A program made the position numbers and the translations under genes. Below are positions 35,577-43,346 of a stretch of 64,000 nt of DNA, one piece after another; position 1 is the stretch's first letter; each line of letters begins with the position of its first letter. The DNA comes from OCS116 cluster bacterium AG-430-B22 (GTDB taxonomy: Bacteria > Pseudomonadota > Alphaproteobacteria > MED-G09). The notes beneath the pieces were generated by a model that saw only the letters and a program-made list of their open reading frames with translations, did not search any database and was not told the DNA's origin. The DNA is taken from NCBI GenBank assembly GCA_003209955.1, contig QCOD01000003.1, positions 36,833 to 100,832 on the forward strand. Direction: 5' to 3'.

Positions 35577-36994
35577 ACAGCTAACTGTTTCAATCTTTTC
35601 CTTTGATGAGATGGAGGAAGTGTCATTTCTTCTCTGTATTTAGTAACAGTTCTTCTAGCAACATTAATGCCTTCTTCCTTTAGTAATTTAGATAATTTGT
35701 TATCTGATAGTACTTTTTCTTCATTATTAATTAATTGAATAATTTTTTCTTTTACAACCTTTGAAGATAATCCGTCATCATTAGATAATGTGTTAAGAGA
35801 TTTAGAAAAAAAGAATTTCAAATCATAAGTCCCTCTAGGCGTATAAATAGTTTTAGAATTAGTAATTCTTGATACTGTACTCTCATGGATATCAAGTTCC
35901 TCTGCAATATCCTTTAATTTTAGAGGCCTCAAACCCATAACACCTTGATTAAGAAACTTTTCTTGCTTCTTAATAATTTCTTTTGCAACCTTTAAGATTG
36001 TTGAAGCTCTTTGTTCTAGAGCTTTGACTAATCCTTTGCCAGCTAGAAAATTTGCAGACAAATACTTTTTATCCTCTTTTGATAATTTTTTTCTTGATAA
36101 CTCCTCCCAATACCCAGTTAATACGATTACTTTAGGTAAAGTTTCTTCATTAAGAGACACAATCCACTTATTCTTATCTTTTTCTACAATAATATCGGGA
36201 GAATTAATGTGCGAAATTAAATCACTATCTGTATCAATTGGGGCAGCACTACACCTTTTTAACATGTCTAAACTATCTTTTAATTTTTCTTTATCAATTT
36301 TAAGCTTCTTTGATATTGAAAAAATATTCTCATTAGCAAGAATCGTTAAGTTTTTTAATAGAAGCTTTAAATTATTATCTAATAAATTTTGTGACTTTAA
36401 TTGTAGAGTTAAAAATTCTTCAAGATCATTTGAAAATATACCTAATGGTTCAAATGACTTCAAAACCTTAAGAATTTTTTCAATGCGAAATAAGTCAATA
36501 TTTAAGTCGATTGAAAGCTCTTTTGTAGATACTTTCAAATATCCATTTGGTTCAATGAATTCAAGTATTGATAAAGCAATCAATCTATCAATCTTATTTT
36601 GAAAAGATATATTTATTTGATCAGTAATTATCTGATATAAACTATTTTTAGATTCTATTGTTTCCTCAATAATATTATCTATTGATGTTGATGATGATTC
36701 ATAAAGATTAGCTGTGTCAAACGATGGGCTTCCTTCAGAATCCGTATTATGCGAGAGTGAACTCTCTGATTTATCCTGAGAAGATAAATTTTTATCATTA
36801 TCATTTATGATGTCTTTTAAGTTCTGATCATCAGCTGCTTTTTCTAAAAGAGGGTTGTCAAGGATCTCTTGCTGGAGATAATTATCAAGATCAATATTAT
36901 TTAACTCTAAAAGTTTAATTGCTTTAAGCAATTGAGGAGTCAAAGTCATTTTTTGACTTTGTTTAATATTTTGAACTAAAGAAATTTTTGCCAT
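35573..36994 (-). CDS. rpoN: RNA polymerase sigma-54 factor
   Basis: This 473-residue sigma-54 has the N-terminal activator-interacting region (M-T-L-T-P-Q-L-L-K-A-I-K-L-L-E-L), an acidic linker, the core-binding domain, the DNA-binding H-T-H (D-I-H-E-S-T-V-S-R) and the RpoN box A-R-R-T-V-T-K-Y-R-E (about residues 446-455). It directs transcription from -24/-12 promoters with an AAA+ activator. Two such promoters are in this window, one of them beginning 23 bases upstream of this start and pointing away. No RpoX/hpf or PTS-Ntr genes follow it, unlike many proteobacterial rpoN loci. Confidence 0.98.
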   Translation of the reverse strand: MAKISLVQNIKQSQKMTLTPQLLKAIKLLELNNIDLDNYLQQEILDNPLLEKAADDQNLKDIINDNDKNLSSQDKSESSLSHNTDSEGSPSFDTANLYESSSTSIDNIIEETIESKNSLYQIITDQINISFQNKIDRLIALSILEFIEPNGYLKVSTKELSIDLNIDLFRIEKILKVLKSFEPLGIFSNDLEEFLTLQLKSQNLLDNNLKLLLKNLTILANENIFSISKKLKIDKEKLKDSLDMLKRCSAAPIDTDSDLISHINSPDIIVEKDKNKWIVSLNEETLPKVIVLTGYWEELSRKKLSKEDKKYLSANFLAGKGLVKALEQRASTILKVAKEIIKKQEKFLNQGVMGLRPLKLKDIAEELDIHESTVSRITNSKTIYTPRGTYDLKFFFSKSLNTLSNDDGLSSKVVKEKIIQLINNEEKVLSDNKLSKLLKEEGINVARRTVTKYREEMTLPPSHQRKRLKQLAV

Positions 36995-37016
36995 GATCTA
37001 CCTTATTTTGTATAAA

Positions 37017-37032
37017 TGGCATGAATGTTGCA
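37017..37032 (+). promoter_or_regulatory. Near-consensus sigma-54 promoter upstream of moaA
   Basis: TGGCATGAATGTTGCA matches the consensus TGGCACG-N4-TTGCA except at one base, with GG and GC at exact spacing. Transcription should start near 37043, leaving a leader of about 70 bases before the moaA ATG at 37114. The first ATG of the moaA frame (37021) lies inside the promoter and cannot be the start of this transcript. It lies between divergent rpoN and moaA. Confidence 0.8.
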
Positions 37033-37047
37033 TATAGTCAATATAAC

Positions 37048-37068
37048 TACAGAAATCTGTATTTTTTT
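37048..37068 (+). repeat. Short hairpin with T-run in the moaA leader
   Basis: TACAGA and TCTGTA with a two-base centre (a 5-pair stem with a 4-base loop) are followed at once by seven Ts. It resembles a minimal Rho-independent terminator just after the predicted start of transcription, which would be an odd place unless it acts as attenuator. The short AT-rich stem is weak. Confidence 0.3.
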
Positions 37069-37113
37069 AAATTTTATCCTACATTAGTATCTTTTTATAT
37101 TATAACATTATTT

Positions 37114-38130
37114 ATGTTAAAAATTCCTAACAGAGATAATATTTTAATAGATAATTATGGTAGAAAAATTGATTACCTAAGAATATCAGTTACCGATAGA
37201 TGTAATTTAAGGTGCACATATTGCATGCCTGAAAAAATGAAATTTATGAGTAAAAAGGATATTTTATCATTTGATGAAATGTATGAATTATGTGAGCATT
37301 TTATTGCAAGGGGCATTAAAAAGATAAGAATTACAGGTGGTGAACCTCTCGTAAGAAAAGGGATATTAGAATTTATTAATAATCTTAAAAGTTTTAAAAA
37401 TATGAATATGCTTGATGAGATTACTCTTACAACTAACGGTACTCTTTTAGAAGATTATAGTAAGGAGCTAAAAAACTCAGGAATTGATAGGATAAATATA
37501 TCTCTCGATACACTAAATGAGGAAACCTTCGAAAAAATTACTAGAAGAAAAAACTTAAAAAAAGTTTTAAGAGGTATTGATGAGGCTAAGAAGTATAATT
37601 TTAAATTAAAGATAAATACGGTTGTTCTTAAGGACAGCAATATACACGAAATTCCTGAGTTAATTTATTGGTCACATAAAAATGGAATGGATATTAGTTT
37701 AATTGAAACTATGCCTCTAGGAGATATTGATAACGACCGTTATGAGCAATTTTTTTCAATTAATGAAATGAGAAAAAAAATTGAAAAGAAGTTTACTCTA
37801 AAGAAATCATCTTATACGACATCTGGTCCTTCAGATTATTATAAGGTTAAAGAAACAGGAAGAAATATTGGTTTTATTACACCTCTTTCAAATAATTTTT
37901 GTAGTTCTTGTAACAGGATAAGGGTTACCTGCACAGGTATGTTATATATGTGTTTAGGGCAAAATGATAAAATTGATTTTAAATCAATATTAAGATCTAA
38001 AGATTACAGTAAATTAGATGCTGCTATAAATCTTGCCATGAGAATAAAGCCGGAAAAACATGAATTCTCAATCAAACCAAGAATGAAAAATAATAAAATA
38101 GAAAGACATATGTCTGTAACAGGAGGTTAA
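37114..38130 (+). CDS. moaA: GTP 3',8-cyclase, molybdenum cofactor biosynthesis
   Basis: 338 residues from the ATG at 37114. It is a radical SAM enzyme starting molybdopterin synthesis from GTP. It has the C-N-L-R-C-T-Y-C cluster (Cys30, 34, 37), T-G-G-E-P-L-V-R, the C-terminal second cluster C-S-S-C-N-R-I-R-V-T-C and the terminal G-G needed for activity. The longer frame from 37021 runs through the sigma-54 promoter and adds 31 residues unlike MoaA. moaC and other Mo-cofactor genes are not adjacent. It ends with a 4-base overlap with the convergent DsbA-like gene. Confidence 0.95.
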   Translation: MLKIPNRDNILIDNYGRKIDYLRISVTDRCNLRCTYCMPEKMKFMSKKDILSFDEMYELCEHFIARGIKKIRITGGEPLVRKGILEFINNLKSFKNMNMLDEITLTTNGTLLEDYSKELKNSGIDRINISLDTLNEETFEKITRRKNLKKVLRGIDEAKKYNFKLKINTVVLKDSNIHEIPELIYWSHKNGMDISLIETMPLGDIDNDRYEQFFSINEMRKKIEKKFTLKKSSYTTSGPSDYYKVKETGRNIGFITPLSNNFCSSCNRIRVTCTGMLYMCLGQNDKIDFKSILRSKDYSKLDAAINLAMRIKPEKHEFSIKPRMKNNKIERHMSVTGG

Positions 38131-39473
38131 TCTAATCTTCTTTTGATTTCTTCTTCAATTAACCAGAGTCTATCTTGTCCCCATTGATAAAATGGATTTT
38201 CATAATTTTCATCGGTAATTCTAAAAGAAGGAACTCCCCAGCAATTCCCTTCATACATTTCATTTAAATTTTCATCTAAAACTTTCTTCCATTTTCTTTT
38301 ACCTAGATCGTTCTTAATTTCATCCCATGAAAGGCCTAACTCTCTGACTAATTCTTTCAGAAATGCTTTATTTCCAATATTGATACCATTATGAAAAGAA
38401 GCGATTGTTAATTTCTCAATGTATGAAAAGCCTTTATCATGATCATTAATTATTGGAAATAGTGAATAAGCTAATTCTGCTGGTTTGCCTAAAGGTGAGT
38501 AAATTTTATTAATATAAATATTGTTAATTCTACCTTCTCTGGCTGCATCACTTAAAATATATTTACCTTTATATCGAGGTATATGCATACCTCGCATAAG
38601 CATAGGAAGAACTGGTTTTGTTATTATATTTACAGGATATTTCTCTATTATATTCCTTACCCTTGGAAAACATATAAATGTATATGGGCTGTTTAATGAA
38701 GGATATATAGTTAAATTTAATTTATTAGTCTGATTTGAAGGATAATTATTATTAGATTTTCTATTAATAATGTATTCATCTGTATCTGTCTTCTTAAGAC
38801 CTAAATCTATTAATCTATTTTCAAGATGATTTAATCTATCAACTCCCCAATAGCTCTCGCCCTCATAATAAAATGACGAACTGCTATAGTATCCATTTCC
38901 TTTTCTAAATTTATTTCCTATTTCTATTTCTATTTTAGTGTTTATTTCATTTATTGAATTAAAGTTTTCTTTATAAATTGTTTCAAGACTTTTACTTTCC
39001 TCAAGCCATAAACTATCCATTAGATCTAAGGCTATCTGAATAAAGTTAGCTTGTTCACAATTTGAAAGAATTTTATTGGCTAAATCTATTTCATTTTTTA
39101 AGGGGTAATTTAAAATTTTTTTATCTTGTCCGTACCAGGGAGCAATATTCTTTACATCATTTAAGCAATGAGCTTTGAACATGCTTGGCTCAGGAACAGT
39201 TTGTCCTGGAGGACTGCCAACTAAAATACACTCTAAATCAACTTGATAAGAACTTTTAAGCTTCTCCAATACCGGAAGAACTAAAATAGAATAAGGGTCG
39301 TCAACCTGATGATAATAAAACACCTTGTGTGATCTATTTTCAGAAACTCTTATCTTTTCTCTTTTTTGTCTTTCGTGAATTAATAAATTTTCGTTAGACC
39401 AATTCATCATTAGCTTATTTCGTTTTCTAGATAAAAATTTGTTTTGAAGATAATTTCGTATATTTATTAGCAT
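38127..39473 (-). CDS. Protein with two DsbA/HCCA-isomerase-like thioredoxin-fold domains, without CXXC
   Basis: This 448-residue protein appears to hold two thioredoxin-like domains. The first begins at V-F-Y-Y-H-Q-V-D-D-P-Y-S (about residue 51) and the second at L-T-I-Y-P-S-L-N-S-P-Y-T (about 253). The C-terminal part has the cis-Pro loop G-V-P-S-F-R-I and W-G-Q-D-R-L of 2-hydroxychromene-2-carboxylate isomerase/DsbA-like proteins. Neither domain has a C-x-x-C redox motif, so glutathione-dependent isomerase or binding activity is likelier than disulfide exchange. Start is unsure: Met1 would give an almost leaderless transcript from the promoter at 39481-39510, and Met22/23 are alternatives. 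Confidence 0.65.
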   Translation of the reverse strand: MLINIRNYLQNKFLSRKRNKLMMNWSNENLLIHERQKREKIRVSENRSHKVFYYHQVDDPYSILVLPVLEKLKSSYQVDLECILVGSPPGQTVPEPSMFKAHCLNDVKNIAPWYGQDKKILNYPLKNEIDLANKILSNCEQANFIQIALDLMDSLWLEESKSLETIYKENFNSINEINTKIEIEIGNKFRKGNGYYSSSSFYYEGESYWGVDRLNHLENRLIDLGLKKTDTDEYIINRKSNNNYPSNQTNKLNLTIYPSLNSPYTFICFPRVRNIIEKYPVNIITKPVLPMLMRGMHIPRYKGKYILSDAAREGRINNIYINKIYSPLGKPAELAYSLFPIINDHDKGFSYIEKLTIASFHNGINIGNKAFLKELVRELGLSWDEIKNDLGKRKWKKVLDENLNEMYEGNCWGVPSFRITDENYENPFYQWGQDRLWLIEEEIKRRLD

Positions 39474-39480
39474 ATTAAAA

Positions 39481-39510
39481 AGTATAAAATATTGACAGAA
39501 TTTATGTCAA
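39481..39510 (-). promoter_or_regulatory. Candidate promoter for the DsbA-like gene
   Basis: Minus strand: TTGACA (39510-39505), 18-base spacer, TATACT (39486-39481, 5 of 6). The predicted start near 39474 is at the ATG itself, which implies leaderless translation or a later start codon. The -35 box is one arm of an inverted repeat. Confidence 0.42.
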
Positions 39511-39520
39511 AAATTAAATT
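39492..39520 (+). promoter_or_regulatory. Candidate promoter for the nitronate-monooxygenase-like gene
   Basis: TTGACA (39492-39497), 17-base spacer, TAAATT (39515-39520, 4 of 6). Its -35 box and that of the opposing promoter form the dyad TTGACA-N7-TGTCAA (39492-39510), so the two polymerase sites overlap. No ribosome site is obvious before the ATG at 39543. Confidence 0.42.
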
Positions 39521-39542
39521 TTACATAACTTAATAACTTATA

Positions 39543-40478
39543 ATGAAACCAATAAAAAATAATTTAACTGATATTTTAAATATTGATTATCCAATTATTC
39601 AAGCGCCGATGGGTTGGATAGCTCGTTCACAGTTAGCCTCTGCTGTTTCAGAAGCAGGAGGTTTGGGAATAATAGAAACCTCTTCTGGAGAATTAGATGT
39701 CATTAGAGACGAAATTAAACTTATGCGCGAGAAAACAAAGAAACCATTTGGTGTAAATATTGCCCAAGCATTTGTAAGAGATCCAGACATAGTTAATTTT
39801 ATTATAGATCAAGGTGTTAAATTCGTAACAACATCTGCTGGTGATCCAAATAAATATTGCAGTGAATTAAAAGAAGCTGGTTTAACTGTTTTTCATGTGG
39901 TGCCTTCAATTTCTGCAGCATTAAAGGCTATTGAGGCAGGTGTGGATGGTCTAGTGGTTGAGGGTTTTGAAGGTGGAGGTTTTAAAAGTCCTAATGGTGT
40001 TGCTTCAATGGTTCTTCTTCCTTTAGTTTGTTCAAAAGTAAATGTTCCTGTTATTGCGGCTGGAGGTTTTGTTGATGGCAAAACTATGGCTGCCGCATTT
40101 TCATTAGGAGCACAAGGAATACAAATGGGCACAAGAATGGTCTCTTCAAAAGAATCTCCCGTTCATGAAAATTGGAAAAATGCAATAATGTCAGCAGATG
40201 AGCAGTCTACTGTTCTATTGAATAGATTTTCAAGTCCTGCATTAAGAGCTTTAAGAACAGATAAAACAAATAAACTTGAAAAGAATGATGATATTAATGC
40301 TATGCAAGAATTTGGTACAGCTTTAGATCTTTATTTTGGTGGAGATATGGAAGCATCAATTGCTCTAACGGGTCAAGTAGCTGGACGAATAGAAAAAGAA
40401 AAGTCAGTGAAAGATATTATTAAAGAAACAATAAATGAATTCTATTCAACTATAGAAAAATTTGGGAATTTATCTTAA
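39543..40478 (+). CDS. Nitronate-monooxygenase/FabK-like FMN protein
   Basis: This 311-residue TIM-barrel flavoprotein has I-I-Q-A-P-M-G-W-I, G-G-L-G-I-I and the FMN phosphate motif A-A-G-G-F-V-D-G, then G-A-Q-G-I-Q-M-G-T. The position of the nitronate-monooxygenase catalytic His (G-G-H) reads G-G-G-F, so classic nitronate oxidation is doubtful. An enoyl-reductase or other FMN role is possible. It is divergent from the DsbA-like gene and convergent with the CurA-like gene four bases beyond. Confidence 0.85.
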   Translation: MKPIKNNLTDILNIDYPIIQAPMGWIARSQLASAVSEAGGLGIIETSSGELDVIRDEIKLMREKTKKPFGVNIAQAFVRDPDIVNFIIDQGVKFVTTSAGDPNKYCSELKEAGLTVFHVVPSISAALKAIEAGVDGLVVEGFEGGGFKSPNGVASMVLLPLVCSKVNVPVIAAGGFVDGKTMAAAFSLGAQGIQMGTRMVSSKESPVHENWKNAIMSADEQSTVLLNRFSSPALRALRTDKTNKLEKNDDINAMQEFGTALDLYFGGDMEASIALTGQVAGRIEKEKSVKDIIKETINEFYSTIEKFGNLS

Positions 40479-40482
40479 TAAT

Positions 40483-41514
40483 TTAATCTGATAATTTAAG
40501 AAGTTGTTTTCCAAAATTCTTACCTTTAAACAAATTTGCCAAAGTATCCGGACAATTTTCGAGTCCTTCTGCGATATCTTCTTTATAATTTATTTTTCCT
40601 TCAGCAACCCAACCTGCTAACTCCATTACTGCATGTGGAAATTTTTCAGCATAATCAATAACAATAAAGCCTTCCATTTTTGCCCTTTGAATAATCAGAT
40701 TAAAAATTGTGGAAGGGCCTGGCGCTAATCTTTCCATAGTATAGCCTGAAGAAATTCCACCACACATAACTACTCTTGCTTTTTGAGCAATATTACCAAG
40801 TGCTGTTTCTAATATAGAACCACCAACATTATCAAAGTATATATTTAGGCCATTTGGAGCTAATTCGGTTACTCTTTTAGCTACATCTTCATTTTTATAA
40901 TCTATACAGCTATCAAAACCAGCTTCTTCAACAACCCATTTACATTTTTCAGGGCCTCCAGCAATTCCTATTATATTTGTTGCTCCTTTAATTTTTGCTA
41001 TTTGTCCAGCTACTGAGCCTGTTGCTCCTGCTGCACCTGATACAAGAACAGTATCATTTTGCTCTGGTTTACCTATATCAAGCATTCCAAAATAAGCTGT
41101 TAAACCTGTAATTCCATAAATACTTAATGCAGATGTAGGAGAAATACCTTCAGGAAGTTTTTGTGGGGGCATAAAACCTGATCCTTCACCAGAAATAGCA
41201 TATTCTTGCCAGCCAAAAGAACCTTGGACAATATCATCTTCAGAAAAATTTTGATTTTTGGACTCAATAACTTTTCCAATGGAACCTGCTCTCATTACCT
41301 CACCAATTTGAACAGGTGGTATATATGATGGAACATCATTCAACCAACCTCTTTGAGTGGGATCAAATGATAGATAAAGATTTTTTACTAAAATTTCACC
41401 CTCTTCAATATCTCTAACCTCTTCTTCAACAAGTTCAAAGTTTTCAGATGAAACATCGTCCATCATTGGTCTGGATTTAAGCTTTAGCATTCTATTTATT
41501 ATTTGATTTCCCAT
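40483..41514 (-). CDS. NADP-dependent MDR oxidoreductase (CurA-like), second copy
   Basis: This 343-residue zinc-free MDR protein is close in architecture to the one at 24331. It shows F-D-P-T-Q-R-G-W-L-N-D (about residues 50-60), Q-I-G-E-V-M-R, the Rossmann motif S-G-A-A-G-A-T-G-S-V-A-G-Q, and Y-F-D-N-V-G-G. It should reduce activated double bonds with NADPH. It is monocistronic as far as can be seen, with a 117-base divergent gap to the DASS transporter that holds only AT-rich sequence and a lone TATAAT. The two copies in one window suggest different enone substrates. Confidence 0.9.
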   Translation of the reverse strand: MGNQIINRMLKLKSRPMMDDVSSENFELVEEEVRDIEEGEILVKNLYLSFDPTQRGWLNDVPSYIPPVQIGEVMRAGSIGKVIESKNQNFSEDDIVQGSFGWQEYAISGEGSGFMPPQKLPEGISPTSALSIYGITGLTAYFGMLDIGKPEQNDTVLVSGAAGATGSVAGQIAKIKGATNIIGIAGGPEKCKWVVEEAGFDSCIDYKNEDVAKRVTELAPNGLNIYFDNVGGSILETALGNIAQKARVVMCGGISSGYTMERLAPGPSTIFNLIIQRAKMEGFIVIDYAEKFPHAVMELAGWVAEGKINYKEDIAEGLENCPDTLANLFKGKNFGKQLLKLSD

Positions 41515-41631
41515 AAATATCCCCTTTTACAAATACAAATTTAAATTGAACTTAATCATAAATATAATTTAAATTCTATCCTTTTATATTTAAATTTTTA
41601 TGCATAAATTACTCTATTAATAGTTATAAAT

Positions 41632-43074
41632 ATGAAAAAAATTTTTCCTAATATAAACACCGGTCTTTTTATAGGTTTAACTTTATTTTTAGTTATTATT
41701 CTATCACCCAAACCAGATGGATTAAGTTCTGAAGCTTGGTATGTTGCAGCTGTCGGTGTTTTAATTGCCGTATTATGGGCTTCCGAAGCTATTCCATTAT
41801 TTGTAACAGCATTATTTCCATTAGTTTTTTTTCCATTACTTGGTGTTTCTACATTTGCCGATACAGCAATTCCATATGCAAACAAAAATATTTTCTTATT
41901 TCTGGGTGGTTTTATTCTTGCTTTAAGTATCCAAAAGTCCAATCTGCACGAGCGCATAGCTCTGAATATTTTACGTTTTGCAGGTAGAAGTGGACCGAGT
42001 TTAATAGCTGGCTTTATGTTTGTAAGTGCTTTTTTATCCATGTGGATGATGAATACCTCAACAACATTAATGTTGCTTCCGATAGGTATTTCCGTCGCTC
42101 ATATAATTAATGAGCAAAATCAAATTACAGATGGAAACTCTGATTTTGCAAAAGCTCTTCTTTTAGGTATTGCTCATGCAGCAAGTATTGGTGGTATGGC
42201 AACATTAGTGGGTACTGCACCTAATGCAATTTTTGCCAGCTTTATTGAAACTAATTATGGTGTAGAGATTAGTTTTAGAACATGGATGACAATTGGGTTA
42301 CCAGTTGTGTTTCTTTTACTCCCGCTTTCATGGATAACTTTATCAAAAATTGTTTATTCAACAGATTTTCTGAAAGGTGGTGATACAGCTATTCATCTTC
42401 AAAACCAATACAAAAAATTAGGTCCCATGACAATTCCTGAAAAAAGAGTAGCAATAATTTTTTCTTTAACTGCGTTATCGTGGATGTTTAGAGATTTAAT
42501 TCAATTAATCCCCTTCCTTAATAATTTAACTGATCATGTTATAGCAATGATTTCAGCAATAATGCTGTTCCTTATTTCAGATGGCAGTAAAGATGGTAAA
42601 TTAATGGATTGGGAAAATGCTCAGAAAGTTCCTTGGAATCTTCTAATTCTTTTTGGTGGAGGTTTAAGTCTAGCAAATGCTGTCGCTTCCACTGGATTAG
42701 CTGCATGGCTAGGAAATGGTTTAGAGCCATTTGGCGTATTAGGACTTATAGTTCTAATATTTGCCGCAGTAACATTAATTGTTTTTCTTACTGAGTTAAC
42801 ATCTAATATTGCTACAACAAGTGTTTTCTTGCCTGTTATTGCTGCATTAGCAATTGGCCTAGGCGAAGACCCAATAATGTTTGGCGCCTCAATAACTTTA
42901 GCGGCAAGTTGTGCTTTTATGCTTCCAGTTGCAACTCCACCAAATTTAATAGTCTATGGTTCTGGTTTTATAAGTATAAGATCTATGATGATCAGTGGTG
43001 TTGCATTAAATATTATTGGTATTATCATAATTGCATTAATTTCTGTTTTCTTAATACCCTATGTGATGTCGTAA
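41632..43074 (+). CDS. DASS/SLC13-family anion:sodium symporter
   Basis: This 480-residue membrane protein has about 12 membrane segments. The paired SNT-type hairpin motifs of divalent-anion:sodium symporters are both visible: N-T-S-T-T-L-M-L-L-P-I (first half) with G-T-A-P-N, and T-S-N-I-A-T-T-S-V-F-L-P (second half) with A-T-P-P-N. It probably takes up dicarboxylates or sulfate with sodium. It is first of a plus-strand operon with a DUF4212 protein and an SSS symporter that follow by 6 and 2 bases. Confidence 0.92.
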   Translation: MKKIFPNINTGLFIGLTLFLVIILSPKPDGLSSEAWYVAAVGVLIAVLWASEAIPLFVTALFPLVFFPLLGVSTFADTAIPYANKNIFLFLGGFILALSIQKSNLHERIALNILRFAGRSGPSLIAGFMFVSAFLSMWMMNTSTTLMLLPIGISVAHIINEQNQITDGNSDFAKALLLGIAHAASIGGMATLVGTAPNAIFASFIETNYGVEISFRTWMTIGLPVVFLLLPLSWITLSKIVYSTDFLKGGDTAIHLQNQYKKLGPMTIPEKRVAIIFSLTALSWMFRDLIQLIPFLNNLTDHVIAMISAIMLFLISDGSKDGKLMDWENAQKVPWNLLILFGGGLSLANAVASTGLAAWLGNGLEPFGVLGLIVLIFAAVTLIVFLTELTSNIATTSVFLPVIAALAIGLGEDPIMFGASITLAASCAFMLPVATPPNLIVYGSGFISIRSMMISGVALNIIGIIIIALISVFLIPYVMS

Positions 43075-43080
43075 TTAAAA

Positions 43081-43344
43081 ATGAATAAAGAAAAAATTAA
43101 TAAATATTCTTACTGGAAAGCTAATCTTAAAATTGTTTCAATATTGCTTTCTATTTGGTTTATCTCATCTTTTGGTGCAGGAATTATTTTTTCTGATTTT
43201 TTAGATAAAATAAAAATTGGTGGATTTGAGCTTGGTTTCTGGTTCGCGCAGCAAGGATCTATAATTATTTTTGTCCTCTTAATAGTTATTTATTGTTTCT
43301 TAATGAATAGATTAGATAAAAAATTTGAAGTTAGCGAAGACTAA
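43081..43344 (+). CDS. DUF4212 small subunit of a sodium:solute symporter
   Basis: This 87-residue protein has two membrane segments (about residues 18-38 and 55-75) with W-K-A-N-L-K near the N-terminus and F-G-A-G-I-I-F between, as in the DUF4212/TIGR03647 family. Members are regularly encoded just before an SSS-family symporter of the VC_2705 type. That is the case here, with the symporter starting two bases downstream. It is presumed an accessory subunit, but its function is not established. Confidence 0.9.
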   Translation: MNKEKINKYSYWKANLKIVSILLSIWFISSFGAGIIFSDFLDKIKIGGFELGFWFAQQGSIIIFVLLIVIYCFLMNRLDKKFEVSED

Positions 43345-43346
43345 AC

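Noticed and set aside
36024-36602. Open frame of 192 codons on the plus strand
   Set aside because: It lies wholly inside rpoN on the opposite strand and has no recognisable protein features. It is a shadow of a low-complexity AT-rich gene.
37021-37113. N-terminal extension of moaA by 31 residues from the first ATG
   Set aside because: The ATG is part of the sigma-54 promoter and the residues do not look like MoaA. The ATG at 37114 gives the normal length.
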